Below are positions 1-7,697 of a DNA stretch of 9,070 nt, one piece after another. Location of the stretch: the NCBI GenBank assembly GCA_938049125.1, contig CALICR010000119.1, forward strand, positions 1-9,070, read 5' to 3'. The position numbers and the translations under genes are program-made. Every line of letters starts with the position of its first letter. Position 1 is the first letter of the stretch. Source of the stretch: an uncultured Clostridia bacterium (GTDB lineage: Bacteria > Bacillota > Clostridia > Oscillospirales > Oscillospiraceae). The notes beneath the pieces are model-generated. The model made no database searches, was not told the DNA's origin, and saw nothing but the letters and a program-made list of their open reading frames with translations.

Positions 1-1604
1 CCATGGACCGCCTGCTCTGCGGCGACGTGGGCTTCGGCAAGACCGAGGTGGCCCTCCGGGCGGCCATGAAGGCCATGCTGGACGGCAAGCAGGTGGCCAT
101 CCTTGTGCCCACCACGGTGCTGGCCCAGCAGCATTACCTGACGGCGGTGCGGCGCTTCCGGGGCTTCCCGGTGAACATCGACGTGCTCTCGCGCTTCCGC
201 ACGGCGGCGCAGCACCGCAGCACCCTCTCCCGGCTGGCCGCCGGGCAGGTGGACCTCATCATCGGCACCCACAAGCTTTTGCAGAAGGAGGTCCGCTTCA
301 AGGACCTCGGCCTCCTTGTCGTGGACGAGGAGCAGCGCTTCGGCGTCACCCACAAGGAGCGCCTCAAGGAGCTGAGCAAGGGCGTGGACGTGCTGACGCT
401 GTCCGCGACGCCCATCCCGCGGACGCTGAACATGGCCCTTTCGGGCATCCGGGATATGTCCACGCTGGAGGAGCCGCCCGGCGACCGCTATCCGGTCCAG
501 ACCTTCGTGCTGGAGTATGCGGAGCCGGTGCTGGACGACGCCATGGTCCGCGAGCTGGAGCGCGGCGGCCAGGTCTATTACCTCCACAACCGGGTCGAGA
601 CCATCGACCAGACCGCCGCGGCCATCAAAAAGCGCATCCCGGCGGCGGAGGTGGGCGTGGCCCACGGCAAGATGACCGAGGAGCAGCTCTCCGACGTCAT
701 GCAGCGCATGGCCGACGGCGAAATTCAGATCCTCGTCTGCACCACCATCATCGAGACGGGCATCGACATCCCCAACGTCAACACCATCATCATCGAGGAC
801 GCGGACCGGCTCGGACTGAGCCAGCTGCACCAGATCCGCGGCCGCGTGGGCCGCAGCAGCCGCCATTCCTTCGCCTACCTGACGTTCCGGCGCGGCAAGG
901 TGCTCTCGGAGGTGGCGGAAAAGCGGCTCTCGGCCATCCGCGACTTCGCGGCCTTCGGCTCCGGCTTCAAGATTGCCATGCGTGACCTCGAAATTCGCGG
1001 CGCGGGCAACCTCCTCGGTCCGGAGCAGTCGGGCCATATGATGAGCGTAGGCTATGATATGTACCTCAAGCTCCTGGAGGACGCGGTGCTGGAGGAGAAG
1101 GGCGAGGCCCCGGCGCGGCAGCTCGAATGCACCGCCGACATCACCATCGACGCCAGCATCGACAAGCGCTTTGTCCCCAGCGGCGAGCAGCGCATGGACC
1201 TCTACCGCCGCATCGCTGCGGTCCGCACCCAGGAGGACGCCGACGATGTGCTCGACGAGATCGTGGACCGCTACGGTGAGCCGCCCCATGGCGTGCTGAA
1301 CCTCATCGCCGTGGCGCTGATGCGGGCGGACGCCGCCGCCTGCGGCATCCGGGAGATCAACCAGCGCGGCGGTGCGCTGGAGATGAAGCTGGCGGCGCTG
1401 GACTTCTCTGCCGTCTCGGCCCTCTGCGCCGAGCCGTCGCTCCGTGGGCGCGTGCTCTTCTCCGCGGGCGACGAGGCCATGCTGACCTACAAAATGGCCA
1501 AGGGCGAGGACCCGCTCAAGGCGGCCCAGAGCTTCCTGCGCAGCTATCGCGGCATGATGACCGCCGGCCCGGTGCGCCTGGACGGAGACTTTCAAAAAAG
1601 TTAA
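1..1604 (+). CDS. mfd: Transcription-repair coupling factor Mfd, C-terminal part (5' end outside window)
   Basis: Mfd is a cytoplasmic ATP-driven DNA translocase that removes RNA polymerase stalled at lesions and recruits UvrA for nucleotide excision repair. The visible 533 residues (numbered from the Met at base 3) hold the RecG-like motor and the C-terminal domain. The Walker A motif GDVGFGKTE is at about 7-15, the DEEQ box at 108-111, motif III SATP at 134-137, and helicase motif VI QLHQIRGRVGR at 274-284. The TRCF/D7 domain follows from about 375. Full Mfd proteins are about 1,150 residues, so the UvrB-like and RNA polymerase-interaction domains lie upstream. The ATG at base 3 is internal: family members have Met-Asp-Arg-Leu directly before Walker A, so it is not the start. 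The gene ends with TAA and I see no convincing terminator before the next promoter, so read-through into the VanW gene is possible. Identity is very secure. Confidence 0.97.
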   Translation, partial: MDRLLCGDVGFGKTEVALRAAMKAMLDGKQVAILVPTTVLAQQHYLTAVRRFRGFPVNIDVLSRFRTAAQHRSTLSRLAAGQVDLIIGTHKLLQKEVRFKDLGLLVVDEEQRFGVTHKERLKELSKGVDVLTLSATPIPRTLNMALSGIRDMSTLEEPPGDRYPVQTFVLEYAEPVLDDAMVRELERGGQVYYLHNRVETIDQTAAAIKKRIPAAEVGVAHGKMTEEQLSDVMQRMADGEIQILVCTTIIETGIDIPNVNTIIIEDADRLGLSQLHQIRGRVGRSSRHSFAYLTFRRGKVLSEVAEKRLSAIRDFAAFGSGFKIAMRDLEIRGAGNLLGPEQSGHMMSVGYDMYLKLLEDAVLEEKGEAPARQLECTADITIDASIDKRFVPSGEQRMDLYRRIAAVRTQEDADDVLDEIVDRYGEPPHGVLNLIAVALMRADAAACGIREINQRGGALEMKLAALDFSAVSALCAEPSLRGRVLFSAGDEAMLTYKMAKGEDPLKAAQSFLRSYRGMMTAGPVRLDGDFQKS

Positions 1605-1625
1605 GAGATCCGGGGCGCACGGCTC

Positions 1626-1654
1626 TTGCAATGGCGGCTCCCGTCCGCTATAAT
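1626..1654 (+). promoter_or_regulatory. SigA-type promoter of the VanW-domain gene
   Basis: The -35 box TTGCAA (1626-1631) and a perfect -10 box TATAAT (1649-1654) are separated by 17 bp. The promoter lies 21 bp after the mfd stop codon and about 70 bp before the VanW gene start, so that gene probably has its own transcript. Confidence 0.8.
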
Positions 1655-1678
1655 GAAAGGACCTACCGAAGGATACCT

Positions 1679-1693
1679 GCCGGACCATCCGGC
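1679..1693 (+). other. Small hairpin in the VanW-gene 5' UTR
   Basis: GCCGGA (1679-1684) and TCCGGC (1688-1693) form a perfect 6-bp stem with a CCA triloop, between the promoter and the ribosome binding site. No T-run follows, so it is not an intrinsic terminator. It may stabilise the mRNA or be incidental in GC-rich DNA. Confidence 0.4.
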
Positions 1694-1722
1694 GTTTGGG
1701 GAAGCATAAAGGAGAAACATCC

Positions 1723-3432
1723 ATGAAGAAAAAGAAGAAGCTGTCTGCCGGCGCCATCGTGCTGATCGTGGTGGCTGCGCTGCTGGCCCTGGCGCTCATC
1801 GCCGGTGCGGCAATCTGCATCTACATCGGAACGATGGACACCATCTATCCCAATGTCTATGTTGCGGGCTCCAACGTCGGCGGCATGACGCAGCAGGAGG
1901 CGGAGGACGCCCTCAACGCCTACGTGCAGCAGCTTTACGGCGCGTCCACGCTGACCGTGGAGCTGCCGGACCGCACGGTGGAATTCCCGCCGGAGCTGGT
2001 CGGCGCGAGCCTGAACACCGAGGAGGCCGTCGCCTCCGCCTGGGAGTTCGGCCGCTACGGCAATCTGCTCAGCCGGGTCTCGACCTATCTGAAGGCGCGT
2101 AATTCCCAGGCGGCCTACACGGTCGATGCGGGCCTGCGCCTCGACGAGGAGGCCATCCGCGGAAAAATCGCCGAGACGGCCCAGGCGGTGCACCAGGACG
2201 TGGTGAACTCCACGGCGACGGTCCACCGGGAGGAGGACTATATCGAGGTACAGATCGGAACCACTGGCATCGACCTCGACCAGGATGCCCTCTATGAGAA
2301 GGTGTCCGAGGCGCTGCTGGCCGTGGACTTCACGCCCATTTCCTTCGGCTACGCCGAGACGGCCTACGCGGCCCTGGACCTCAGCAGCATCTATCAGGAG
2401 CTGCACACGGCGGTGGCCGATGCCTACTACGACGCCGAGAAGCACGAGATCGTGCCGGAGCAGGTGGGCTACGGCTTCGACCTGGCCGCGGCGAACCAGA
2501 AGATCGCCATGGCCGAGGACGGCGAGACCCTCCGCATCGAGCTGGAGGAGGTCCAGCCCAAGGAGACCCAGGCACACCTCGAAGAAATTTACTTCGCCGA
2601 CGTGCTGGCCAGCTTCAAGACCAGCGGCCTCGGCGGCTACAACCGCGTCAACAACATCACCCTGGCCTGTGCCGCCCTGGACGGTACGGTCCTCGCCCCG
2701 GGCGAGACCTTCTCCTACAACCAGACCGTGGGCCAGCGCACCAAGGAGAAGGGCTACCTGGAGGCAGGCGCCTACGTGAGCGGCAAGTCCGTCTCCGAGG
2801 TCGGCGGCGGCATCTGCCAGGTGTCCTCGACGCTCTACTACTGCACGCTGATGGCGAACCTGGAGATTGTCTCCCGGCAGAACCATATGTTCACGGTGGC
2901 CTATGTGGACCTGGGCATGGACGCCACGGTCAGCTGGCCGAACCCGGACTTCCAGTTCAAGAACAATACGGACTATCCCATCCGTATCGAGGCCAACGTG
3001 GCCAACGGCTACTGCAACATCTCCCTCATCGGCACGAAGACCGACAACATCAAGGTCGAGATGAGCTATGAGATCCTGGCCACCATCCCGCCCACGACGG
3101 TCGTCACCGAGGACCCGACGGAGGTCACCAGCACCGGCCGCACCGGCTACAACGTCGTGACCTACCGCCACCTCATCAACAGCGAGACCGGCGAGGAGAT
3201 CTCCAAGACTCTGGAGGCCTACAGCTACTACAGCAAGAGTGACATCGTCGTACTCAAGCAGGACCTGGAGGACGAGATCAACAAGAAGCTGGAGGAAGAG
3301 GAGCAGCCCGAGGAGCCGGCCCCCGGTGAAGGCGGAGAAGGCGGTGAAGGCGGAGAAGGCGGTGAAGGCGGAGAAGGCGGTGAGACCGCCCCCGGCGAGG
3401 GCGGCGTCACGCCCGCAAACCCCGAGGGCTAA
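1723..3432 (+). CDS. Membrane-anchored VanW-domain cell-wall protein with G5-like region and Gly/Glu-rich tail
   Basis: I start this at the ATG of MKKKKK (1723), which has AAAGGAG (1708-1714) 8 nt upstream; an in-frame TTG at 1696 has no such site. The 569-residue protein has a Lys-rich N-terminus, then one membrane segment (about 9-36), which suggests a signal anchor with the rest outside the cell. Residues about 45-280 resemble the paired peptidoglycan-binding (PG_binding_4) regions found in front of VanW domains. The VanW domain spans about 300-440, with the characteristic GGGICQVSSTLY at 361-372. Residues about 450-510 look like a G5 domain. The end is Pro/Glu-rich, then (Gly-Gly-Glu)n. 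VanW is named after an accessory gene of vancomycin-resistance clusters, but its biochemical role is unknown, and this architecture is common in Clostridia outside resistance clusters. No van genes are nearby, so I do not infer resistance. A wall-associated role is inference. Confidence 0.88.
   Translation: MKKKKKLSAGAIVLIVVAALLALALIAGAAICIYIGTMDTIYPNVYVAGSNVGGMTQQEAEDALNAYVQQLYGASTLTVELPDRTVEFPPELVGASLNTEEAVASAWEFGRYGNLLSRVSTYLKARNSQAAYTVDAGLRLDEEAIRGKIAETAQAVHQDVVNSTATVHREEDYIEVQIGTTGIDLDQDALYEKVSEALLAVDFTPISFGYAETAYAALDLSSIYQELHTAVADAYYDAEKHEIVPEQVGYGFDLAAANQKIAMAEDGETLRIELEEVQPKETQAHLEEIYFADVLASFKTSGLGGYNRVNNITLACAALDGTVLAPGETFSYNQTVGQRTKEKGYLEAGAYVSGKSVSEVGGGICQVSSTLYYCTLMANLEIVSRQNHMFTVAYVDLGMDATVSWPNPDFQFKNNTDYPIRIEANVANGYCNISLIGTKTDNIKVEMSYEILATIPPTTVVTEDPTEVTSTGRTGYNVVTYRHLINSETGEEISKTLEAYSYYSKSDIVVLKQDLEDEINKKLEEEEQPEEPAPGEGGEGGEGGEGGEGGEGGETAPGEGGVTPANPEG
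3325..3384 (+). repeat. In-frame 9-bp/18-bp tandem repeat encoding Gly-Gly-Glu units
   Basis: The 60-bp tract is built of 9-bp units GGCGGAGAA and GGCGGTGAA in strict alternation, giving an 18-bp higher-order period repeated a little over three times, with a partial unit at the left edge and GAG at the right end. It encodes about seven (Gly)Gly-Glu units near the C-terminus of the VanW protein. The repeat length is a multiple of 3, so copy-number changes would keep the frame. Confidence 0.9.
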
Positions 3433-3442
3433 CCGTACAATC

Positions 3443-3472
3443 AGTGCACAGCTCCTGTGGGCTGTGCACTTT
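3443..3472 (+). terminator. Probable terminator after the VanW gene
   Basis: AGTGCACAGC (3443-3452) and GCTGTGCACT (3461-3470) form a perfect 10-bp stem with an 8-nt loop, 10 bp after the stop codon. Only TTT follows, so the U-tract is weak. Position favours a terminator, but a protein-binding inverted repeat is possible. Confidence 0.55.
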
Positions 3473-3518
3473 CCACGTAATCCAACATAAAAAAACGACT
3501 GATTGCGTGGAATGGCAC

Positions 3519-3547
3519 TGGACAGATGCGGGTTTTGCGTGTATGAT
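3519..3547 (+). promoter_or_regulatory. SigA-type promoter of the transketolase operon
   Basis: The -35 box TGGACA (3519-3524) and -10 box TATGAT (3542-3547) each match consensus at 5 of 6 positions and are spaced by 17 bp. An A-run (3488-3495) lies upstream. The predicted start near 3554 gives a leader of about 50 nt with no obvious structure. Confidence 0.75.
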
Positions 3548-3602
3548 AGAAAGGTAAAATCTTCGTGCCCATGCCCGAAAACTGATACAAAGGAAGGATA
3601 CT

Positions 3603-4445
3603 ATGGACAAGCTCTCCAACAAACAGCTGGCCCTCGAGGCTGCGAAGGCTCGCCTTCTCGGCGTTACGATGGTCTATGAGGCGGCTTCTGGTCACCCGGG
3701 CGGCTCCCTGTCCTGCATGGACGTGCTCACCGCCCTCTATTTTGACGAAATGAACGTCGATCCCAAGAATCCGAAGGGGCAGGACCGGGACCGTTTCGTC
3801 ATGTCGAAGGGTCACTGCTCCCCGGCGCTCTATCCCGTGCTGGCGCTGCGCGGCTTCTTCCCGGTGGAGGAGCTGCATATGTTCCGCCGCATCGACGGCC
3901 ATATGTCCGGCCACGTGGAAATGAAGTATGTCCCCGGCGTCGATATGTCCACCGGCTCCCTGGGTCAGGGCATCTCCACCGCCGTCGGCATGGCGCTGGG
4001 CGCCAAGCTGAAGGGGCAGAGCTACCGTGTCTACTCCATCCTGGGCGACGGCGAGGTGGCCGAGGGCCAGGTCTGGGAGGCCATGATGGCCGCCGCCAAG
4101 TACAAGCTGGACAACCTCTGCGCCATCGTGGACGTCAACGGCCTTCAGATTGACGGCCGTACCTGCGACGTCATGCCCACGGAGCCGCTGGACAAGAAGT
4201 TCGAGTCCTTCGGCGCGCACGTCATCACCATCGACGGCCACGACTTTGACGCCATCAAGGCCGCCTTCGCGGAGGCCCGCACGGTGAAGGGCCAGCCTAC
4301 GGTGATCCTGGCGAAGACCGTCAAGGGCAAGGGCGTCTCCTACATGGAAAACAACGCCGGCTGGCACGGCAAGGCGCCCAACGCCGAGCAGTATGCCCAG
4401 GCCAAGGCCGAGCTGGAAGCCGCGATTGCGGAACTGGAGGGTTGA
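3603..4445 (+). CDS. Transketolase, N-terminal (TPP-binding) subunit
   Basis: This is the N-terminal half of a split transketolase (280 aa). It provides the thiamine diphosphate pyrophosphate-binding module, which works with the downstream subunit to move two-carbon ketol units between pentose phosphate pathway sugars. Visible motifs are SGHPGGS (29-35), SKGH (68-71), the TPP/Mg signature beginning GDGE (148-151) and ending DVN (177-179), and KGKGVSYMEN (241-250) followed by GWHGKAPN. The usual Asn-Asn at the end of the TPP motif is Val-Asn here; the metal-binding Asn179 is kept. The ATG follows AAAGGA (3589-3594) at 8 nt spacing. The gene lies 3 bp before the C-terminal subunit. Split transketolases are known in many anaerobes and archaea; DXP synthase or another two-subunit TPP enzyme is less likely given the close match to transketolase motifs. 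Confidence 0.93.
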   Translation: MDKLSNKQLALEAAKARLLGVTMVYEAASGHPGGSLSCMDVLTALYFDEMNVDPKNPKGQDRDRFVMSKGHCSPALYPVLALRGFFPVEELHMFRRIDGHMSGHVEMKYVPGVDMSTGSLGQGISTAVGMALGAKLKGQSYRVYSILGDGEVAEGQVWEAMMAAAKYKLDNLCAIVDVNGLQIDGRTCDVMPTEPLDKKFESFGAHVITIDGHDFDAIKAAFAEARTVKGQPTVILAKTVKGKGVSYMENNAGWHGKAPNAEQYAQAKAELEAAIAELEG

Positions 4446-4448
4446 GAG

Positions 4449-5396
4449 ATGGCAGAAAAGATTGCAACCAGAAACGCATACGGTCAGGCGCTTGCGGCGC
4501 TTGCGGACAAGCATCCCGAGGTCCTCTGCTTTGACGCCGACCTGGCCGGCGCCACCATGTCCAAGTTCTTCAAGGAGGCCCATCCGGACCGCTTCTTCGA
4601 CATGGGCATCGCCGAGGCTGATATGCAGGGCGTCGCCGCCGGCCTCGCCACCTGCGGCTTCAAGCCCTTTACGAACACCTTTGCCATGTTTGCGGCCGGC
4701 CGCTCCTGGGAGCAGGTCCGCAACTCCATCGCCTACCCCGGCCTGAACGTCAAGGTCGTCGGCTCCCACGGCGGCCTCTCCGTCGGCGAGGACGGCGCGA
4801 CCCATCAGTGCATCGAGGACTTTGCCATCATGCGCGTCATCCCGGGCATGACGGTGCTCTGCCCCTGCGACGGCAACGAGATGCGCCAGGCCGTCGAGGC
4901 TCTCATCAGCTATGACGGCCCCGCCTATATGCGCCTGGGCCGCCTGGCCGTCGAGACGGTCACGGACAGCATCCCCGGCTACAAGTTCGAGCTGGGCAAG
5001 GGCGCGCAGCTGCGCAGCGGCAAGGACGTCACCCTCATCGCCAACGGCATGATGGTCCAGATGGCCCTGAAGGCCGCGGATCTGCTGGCCGCCGAGGGCA
5101 TTGATGCCCGGGTCATCGATATGCACACCATTAAGCCCCTGGACGAGGAGATCGTCCGCAAGGCGGCCGAGGAGACCGGCGCCATTGTGGTCTCCGAGGA
5201 GCACAATGTCATCGGCGGTCTTGGCGCGGCGGTGGCGGAGTACTGCGGCGAGCACTGCCCGGTGCCCGTGGTGAAGCACGGCGTCAACGACGAGTTCGGC
5301 CGCAGCGGCAAGGCCCCTGCGGTGCTGGAGGCCTATGGCCTGACGCCCGAGGTCATGGCGGAGAAGGCCAAAAAGGCCATTGCCATGAAGCGGTAA
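4449..5396 (+). CDS. Transketolase, C-terminal (pyrimidine-binding) subunit
   Basis: This is the partner half of the split transketolase (315 aa), holding the pyrimidine-binding and C-terminal transketolase domains. The conserved glutamate that activates the TPP aminopyrimidine ring is Glu56 in GIAEADM (53-59). GSHGGLSVGEDGATHQ (105-120) is the substrate-side region, and the C-terminal domain begins at about 190 (KDVTLIANG, 192-200). The Shine-Dalgarno GGAGG (4436-4440) lies inside the end of the upstream gene, 8 nt before the ATG. With a 3-bp gap between genes, this indicates tight translational coupling and equal subunit production. A strong hairpin terminator follows, and the promoter for rsmG starts inside its last codons. 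Confidence 0.93.
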   Translation: MAEKIATRNAYGQALAALADKHPEVLCFDADLAGATMSKFFKEAHPDRFFDMGIAEADMQGVAAGLATCGFKPFTNTFAMFAAGRSWEQVRNSIAYPGLNVKVVGSHGGLSVGEDGATHQCIEDFAIMRVIPGMTVLCPCDGNEMRQAVEALISYDGPAYMRLGRLAVETVTDSIPGYKFELGKGAQLRSGKDVTLIANGMMVQMALKAADLLAAEGIDARVIDMHTIKPLDEEIVRKAAEETGAIVVSEEHNVIGGLGAAVAEYCGEHCPVPVVKHGVNDEFGRSGKAPAVLEAYGLTPEVMAEKAKKAIAMKR

Positions 5397-5408
5397 ATCC
5401 GTTATACT
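5380..5408 (+). promoter_or_regulatory. SigA-type promoter of rsmG, overlapping the end of the transketolase gene
   Basis: TTGCCA (5380-5385) and TATACT (5403-5408) each match consensus at 5 of 6 positions with a 17-bp spacer. The -35 box lies within the last codons of the transketolase C-subunit. Transcription would begin near 5414-5416, inside the left arm of the terminator hairpin. Confidence 0.65.
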
Positions 5409-5410
5409 GG

Positions 5411-5441
5411 GTGGGAGGGAGCGATCCCTCCCACTTTTATT
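5411..5441 (+). terminator. Intrinsic terminator of the transketolase operon
   Basis: GTGGGAGGGA (5411-5420) and TCCCTCCCAC (5425-5434) form a perfect 10-bp stem capped by a GCGA (GNRA) tetraloop. TTTTATT follows. This is a classic rho-independent terminator 14 bp after the stop codon. Confidence 0.88.
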
Positions 5442-5461
5442 GCTTGATAAGGGGAATTCCC

Positions 5462-6157
5462 ATGAAAGAGACGCTGCTGGCCGGGCTTCCGGCCCTGAAT
5501 TTAACGCTGACGGACCGGCAGACGGAGCAGTTCTGCCGCTACTGCGACCTGCTGCTGGAGAAAAACCGGTTCATGAACCTGACGGCCATCCGGGAGCCGG
5601 AGAAGGTGGCGACGCTGCACTTTCTCGACTGCCTGACGCTGCTGAACGCCGCGGACCTGCGGGGAAAGCGGCTCATCGACGTGGGCTGCGGCGCAGGCTT
5701 CCCGGGACTGCCCCTGAAGCTCGCGGAGCCGAGCATTCAGCTGACGCTGCTGGACAGCCTCCAGAAGCGGGTGAACTGGCTGCGGGACGAGCTGCTGCCC
5801 GCCCTGGGTGTTGAGGCCGTCTGCGCCGCGGGCCGGGCCGAGGAGTTCGCTGCGGGCCACCGGGAGCAGTACGATGCGGCAACGTCCCGGGCCGTGGCGC
5901 GGCTCAACGTGCTGGCAGAGCTGTGCCTGCCGCTGGTGAAGCCCGGCGGCTGCTTCCTCGCCATGAAGGGCCAGGACGCCGAAGAGGAGGTCCGGGAGGC
6001 CGGGCGCGCCATCCGCCTGCTGGGCGGCCGGGTCGAGGCGGTGCGGGAATACCCCGTGGAGGACGCGGTCCACCGCGTCGTCGTCATCCGCAAGGAGCGC
6101 CCGACGCCCGCGGCCTATCCGCGCCAGTTCGCCAGGATCAAAAAGCAGCCTCTGTGA
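5462..6157 (+). CDS. rsmG: 16S rRNA (guanine527-N7)-methyltransferase RsmG (GidB)
   Basis: RsmG uses S-adenosylmethionine to methylate N7 of G527 in the 530 loop of 16S rRNA, part of the decoding site. The 231-residue length is normal for the family. Family signatures are NRFMNLTAI (35-43), HFLDCL (53-58), the SAM-binding loop DVGCGAGFPG (73-82), LLDSLQKRVNWL (96-107), SRAVARL (142-148) and the basic end RIKKQPL (225-231). I chose the ATG at 5462 because AAGGGG (5449-5454) precedes it by 7 nt; extending further upstream would translate the terminator. rsmG often sits next to mnmG (gidA) or parAB, but here it stands alone between transketolase and mgtE. In several bacteria loss of RsmG gives low-level streptomycin resistance (established knowledge, not seen here). 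Confidence 0.96.
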   Translation: MKETLLAGLPALNLTLTDRQTEQFCRYCDLLLEKNRFMNLTAIREPEKVATLHFLDCLTLLNAADLRGKRLIDVGCGAGFPGLPLKLAEPSIQLTLLDSLQKRVNWLRDELLPALGVEAVCAAGRAEEFAAGHREQYDAATSRAVARLNVLAELCLPLVKPGGCFLAMKGQDAEEEVREAGRAIRLLGGRVEAVREYPVEDAVHRVVVIRKERPTPAAYPRQFARIKKQPL

Positions 6158-6172
6158 GCCGGAGCGGCGCTC

Positions 6173-6218
6173 GAAAAGAAAGGCAGACACGCACAACGCT
6201 GTGCGTGTCTGCCTTTTT
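6173..6218. terminator. Bidirectional terminator between convergent rsmG and mgtE
   Basis: AGGCAGACACGCACA (6181-6195) and TGTGCGTGTCTGCCT (6200-6214) form a perfect 15-bp stem with an ACGC loop, extendable by two A-T pairs. T-runs flank both sides when read on the respective strand: TTTTT (6214-6218) on +, and the complement of GAAAAGAAA (6173-6181) on -. It can therefore end both rsmG and mgtE transcripts. Confidence 0.92.
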
Positions 6219-6235
6219 GGACCGCGGGATCTGAT

Positions 6236-7621
6236 TCAGATGTCCAGCAGTGCCCGGGCCACGTTGAAGTAGACCAGCAGGGACAGGGCATCGACGATGG
6301 TGGTGATGAAGGGCGAGGCCATGACGGCAGGGTCGAAGCCCAGCTTGTCGGCCAGCAGCGGCAGGAGGCCGCCGATGAGCTTCGCCAGCACGATGGTCAG
6401 CGTCATCGTGATGCTGACGACGGCGGCGACTATGAGCGGACCGTCGGCGGCGGCGATGCTGCCCAGCAGCAGGTAGTCCACCAGATACACCTTGGCGAAG
6501 CAGAGCACACCGAGGCTGAGGCCGCAGAGAATGGAGACGCGGAATTCCTTGAAGAGGACCTTCGGCAGATCCCGGAACTCAATCTCCTTCAGGCTGAGGC
6601 CGCGGATGATGGTGACGGAGGACTGGGAGCCGGAGTTGCCCGCGGTGTCCATCAGCATGGGGATGAAGGCGCTGAGGCACAGCATGGCGGCCAGCGCGTT
6701 CTCAAAGCTGGAGATGATCATGCCGGTAAAGGTGGCGGAGACCATCAGCAGGGACAGCCAGGGAATGCGGTTCTTCCAGATCTCCAGCACGGAGGAGCGG
6801 AGGTAGGTCTTGTCGGAGGGCATGATGGCGGCCATCTTCTCGATGTCCTCGGTGGTCTCATCCTCCATGACCTCCATGGCGTCGTCGAAGGTGACGATGC
6901 CGACCATCCGGTATTCGGTGTCCACGACGGGCAGGGCCACGAAGTTGTACTTCGTGAACATCTGCGCGACCTCCTCCTGGTCGGTGTGGGTCTCGACGGA
7001 GATGATGTTTGTGATCATGATGTCCTGGATCGGCGTCTCGTCGTCCTCGCAGAGCAGCAGATCCTTCACAGACACCAGGCCCAGCAGCCGGTGGTTCTTG
7101 GTGACGTAGCAGGTGTAAATGGTCTCCTTGTCCACGCCGGTGCGGCGGATGCGGAGAATGGCCTCGCCGACGGTCATGCTGGGCCGCAGGGAGACATATT
7201 CCGTCGTCATAATGGACCCGGCGGAATTTTCGGGGTAGCGCAGGATCTCATTGATGCTCTTGCGCATTTCAGGGTCGGCCTGGGAGAGGATGCGCTGCAC
7301 CACGTTGGCGGGCATCTCCTCCACGATGTCGACGGCGTCGTCGACGTACAGCTCATCGAGAACCTCCTTCAGCTCGCTGTCGGAGAAGCCGCGCATGAGG
7401 AGCTCCTGGGCCTCCGGCTCCATCTCGACAAAGGTCTCCGCCGCCAGCTCCTTGGGCAGGAGCCGGAACAGCAGCGGCAGGGCCGCCTCGCTCAGGTCGT
7501 CGAAGATGGCGGCGATGTCGGCGGGATTCATGGTGATGAGTACGTCCTTGAGGGTCTTGTACTTTTTTTCCTTCAAGAGGGCCTCGAGGGTGGCCTCCAT
7601 GGTGATGCTGTGTTCAGCCAT
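6236..7621 (-). CDS. mgtE: Magnesium transporter MgtE
   Basis: MgtE is a homodimeric Mg2+ channel of the cytoplasmic membrane, gated by Mg2+ bound to its cytosolic domains. The 461-residue protein has the standard order: N-terminal superhelical MgtE_N domain (about 10-130), two CBS domains (about 135-195 and 198-255), a plug-helix region (about 256-280), and a C-terminal membrane domain with about five helices (about 285-461). Pore-region motifs are FIPMLMDTAGNSGSQSS (319-335) and GFDPAVMASPFITTIVD (428-444). Asp444 is likely equivalent to the Mg2+-coordinating aspartate in the pore of the Thermus thermophilus protein. The ATG at 7619-7621 has a perfect AGGAGG (7630-7635) with 8 nt spacing. 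It is transcribed alone from a promoter about 225 nt upstream, leaving a long structured leader. All key regions are present and it should be functional. Confidence 0.97.
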   Translation of the reverse strand: MAEHSITMEATLEALLKEKKYKTLKDVLITMNPADIAAIFDDLSEAALPLLFRLLPKELAAETFVEMEPEAQELLMRGFSDSELKEVLDELYVDDAVDIVEEMPANVVQRILSQADPEMRKSINEILRYPENSAGSIMTTEYVSLRPSMTVGEAILRIRRTGVDKETIYTCYVTKNHRLLGLVSVKDLLLCEDDETPIQDIMITNIISVETHTDQEEVAQMFTKYNFVALPVVDTEYRMVGIVTFDDAMEVMEDETTEDIEKMAAIMPSDKTYLRSSVLEIWKNRIPWLSLLMVSATFTGMIISSFENALAAMLCLSAFIPMLMDTAGNSGSQSSVTIIRGLSLKEIEFRDLPKVLFKEFRVSILCGLSLGVLCFAKVYLVDYLLLGSIAAADGPLIVAAVVSITMTLTIVLAKLIGGLLPLLADKLGFDPAVMASPFITTIVDALSLLVYFNVARALLDI

Positions 7622-7697
7622 TGGTCTTTCCTCCTAACTTTTGATTTGCCGGGGCAAAGTTCGGAAGTAAAGACACACGATTGCGCGGGCCGGATGC

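Noticed and set aside
1696..1722. Upstream TTG start extending the VanW protein by nine residues
   Set aside because: The extension would include the Shine-Dalgarno of the ATG at 1723, and the ATG gives a normal Lys-rich signal-anchor start.
1663..3171. Long open frame on the minus strand opposite the VanW gene
   Set aside because: It is antisense to a gene with clear promoter, ribosome site and domains; long antisense frames are expected in GC-rich coding DNA and its composition is not protein-like.
1723..3432. Vancomycin-resistance gene, based on the VanW name
   Set aside because: VanW domains are widespread in Clostridia in proteins unrelated to resistance, and no vanHAX or vanRS genes are in the window.
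3441..5279. Long open frame on the minus strand opposite the transketolase operon
   Set aside because: It runs antisense through two well-identified genes, a promoter and a terminator, with no recognisable domain.
5411..5461. Upstream alternative start for RsmG adding 17 residues
   Set aside because: It would translate the terminator hairpin and the ribosome site; the ATG at 5462 has AAGGGG at correct spacing and fits RsmG length.
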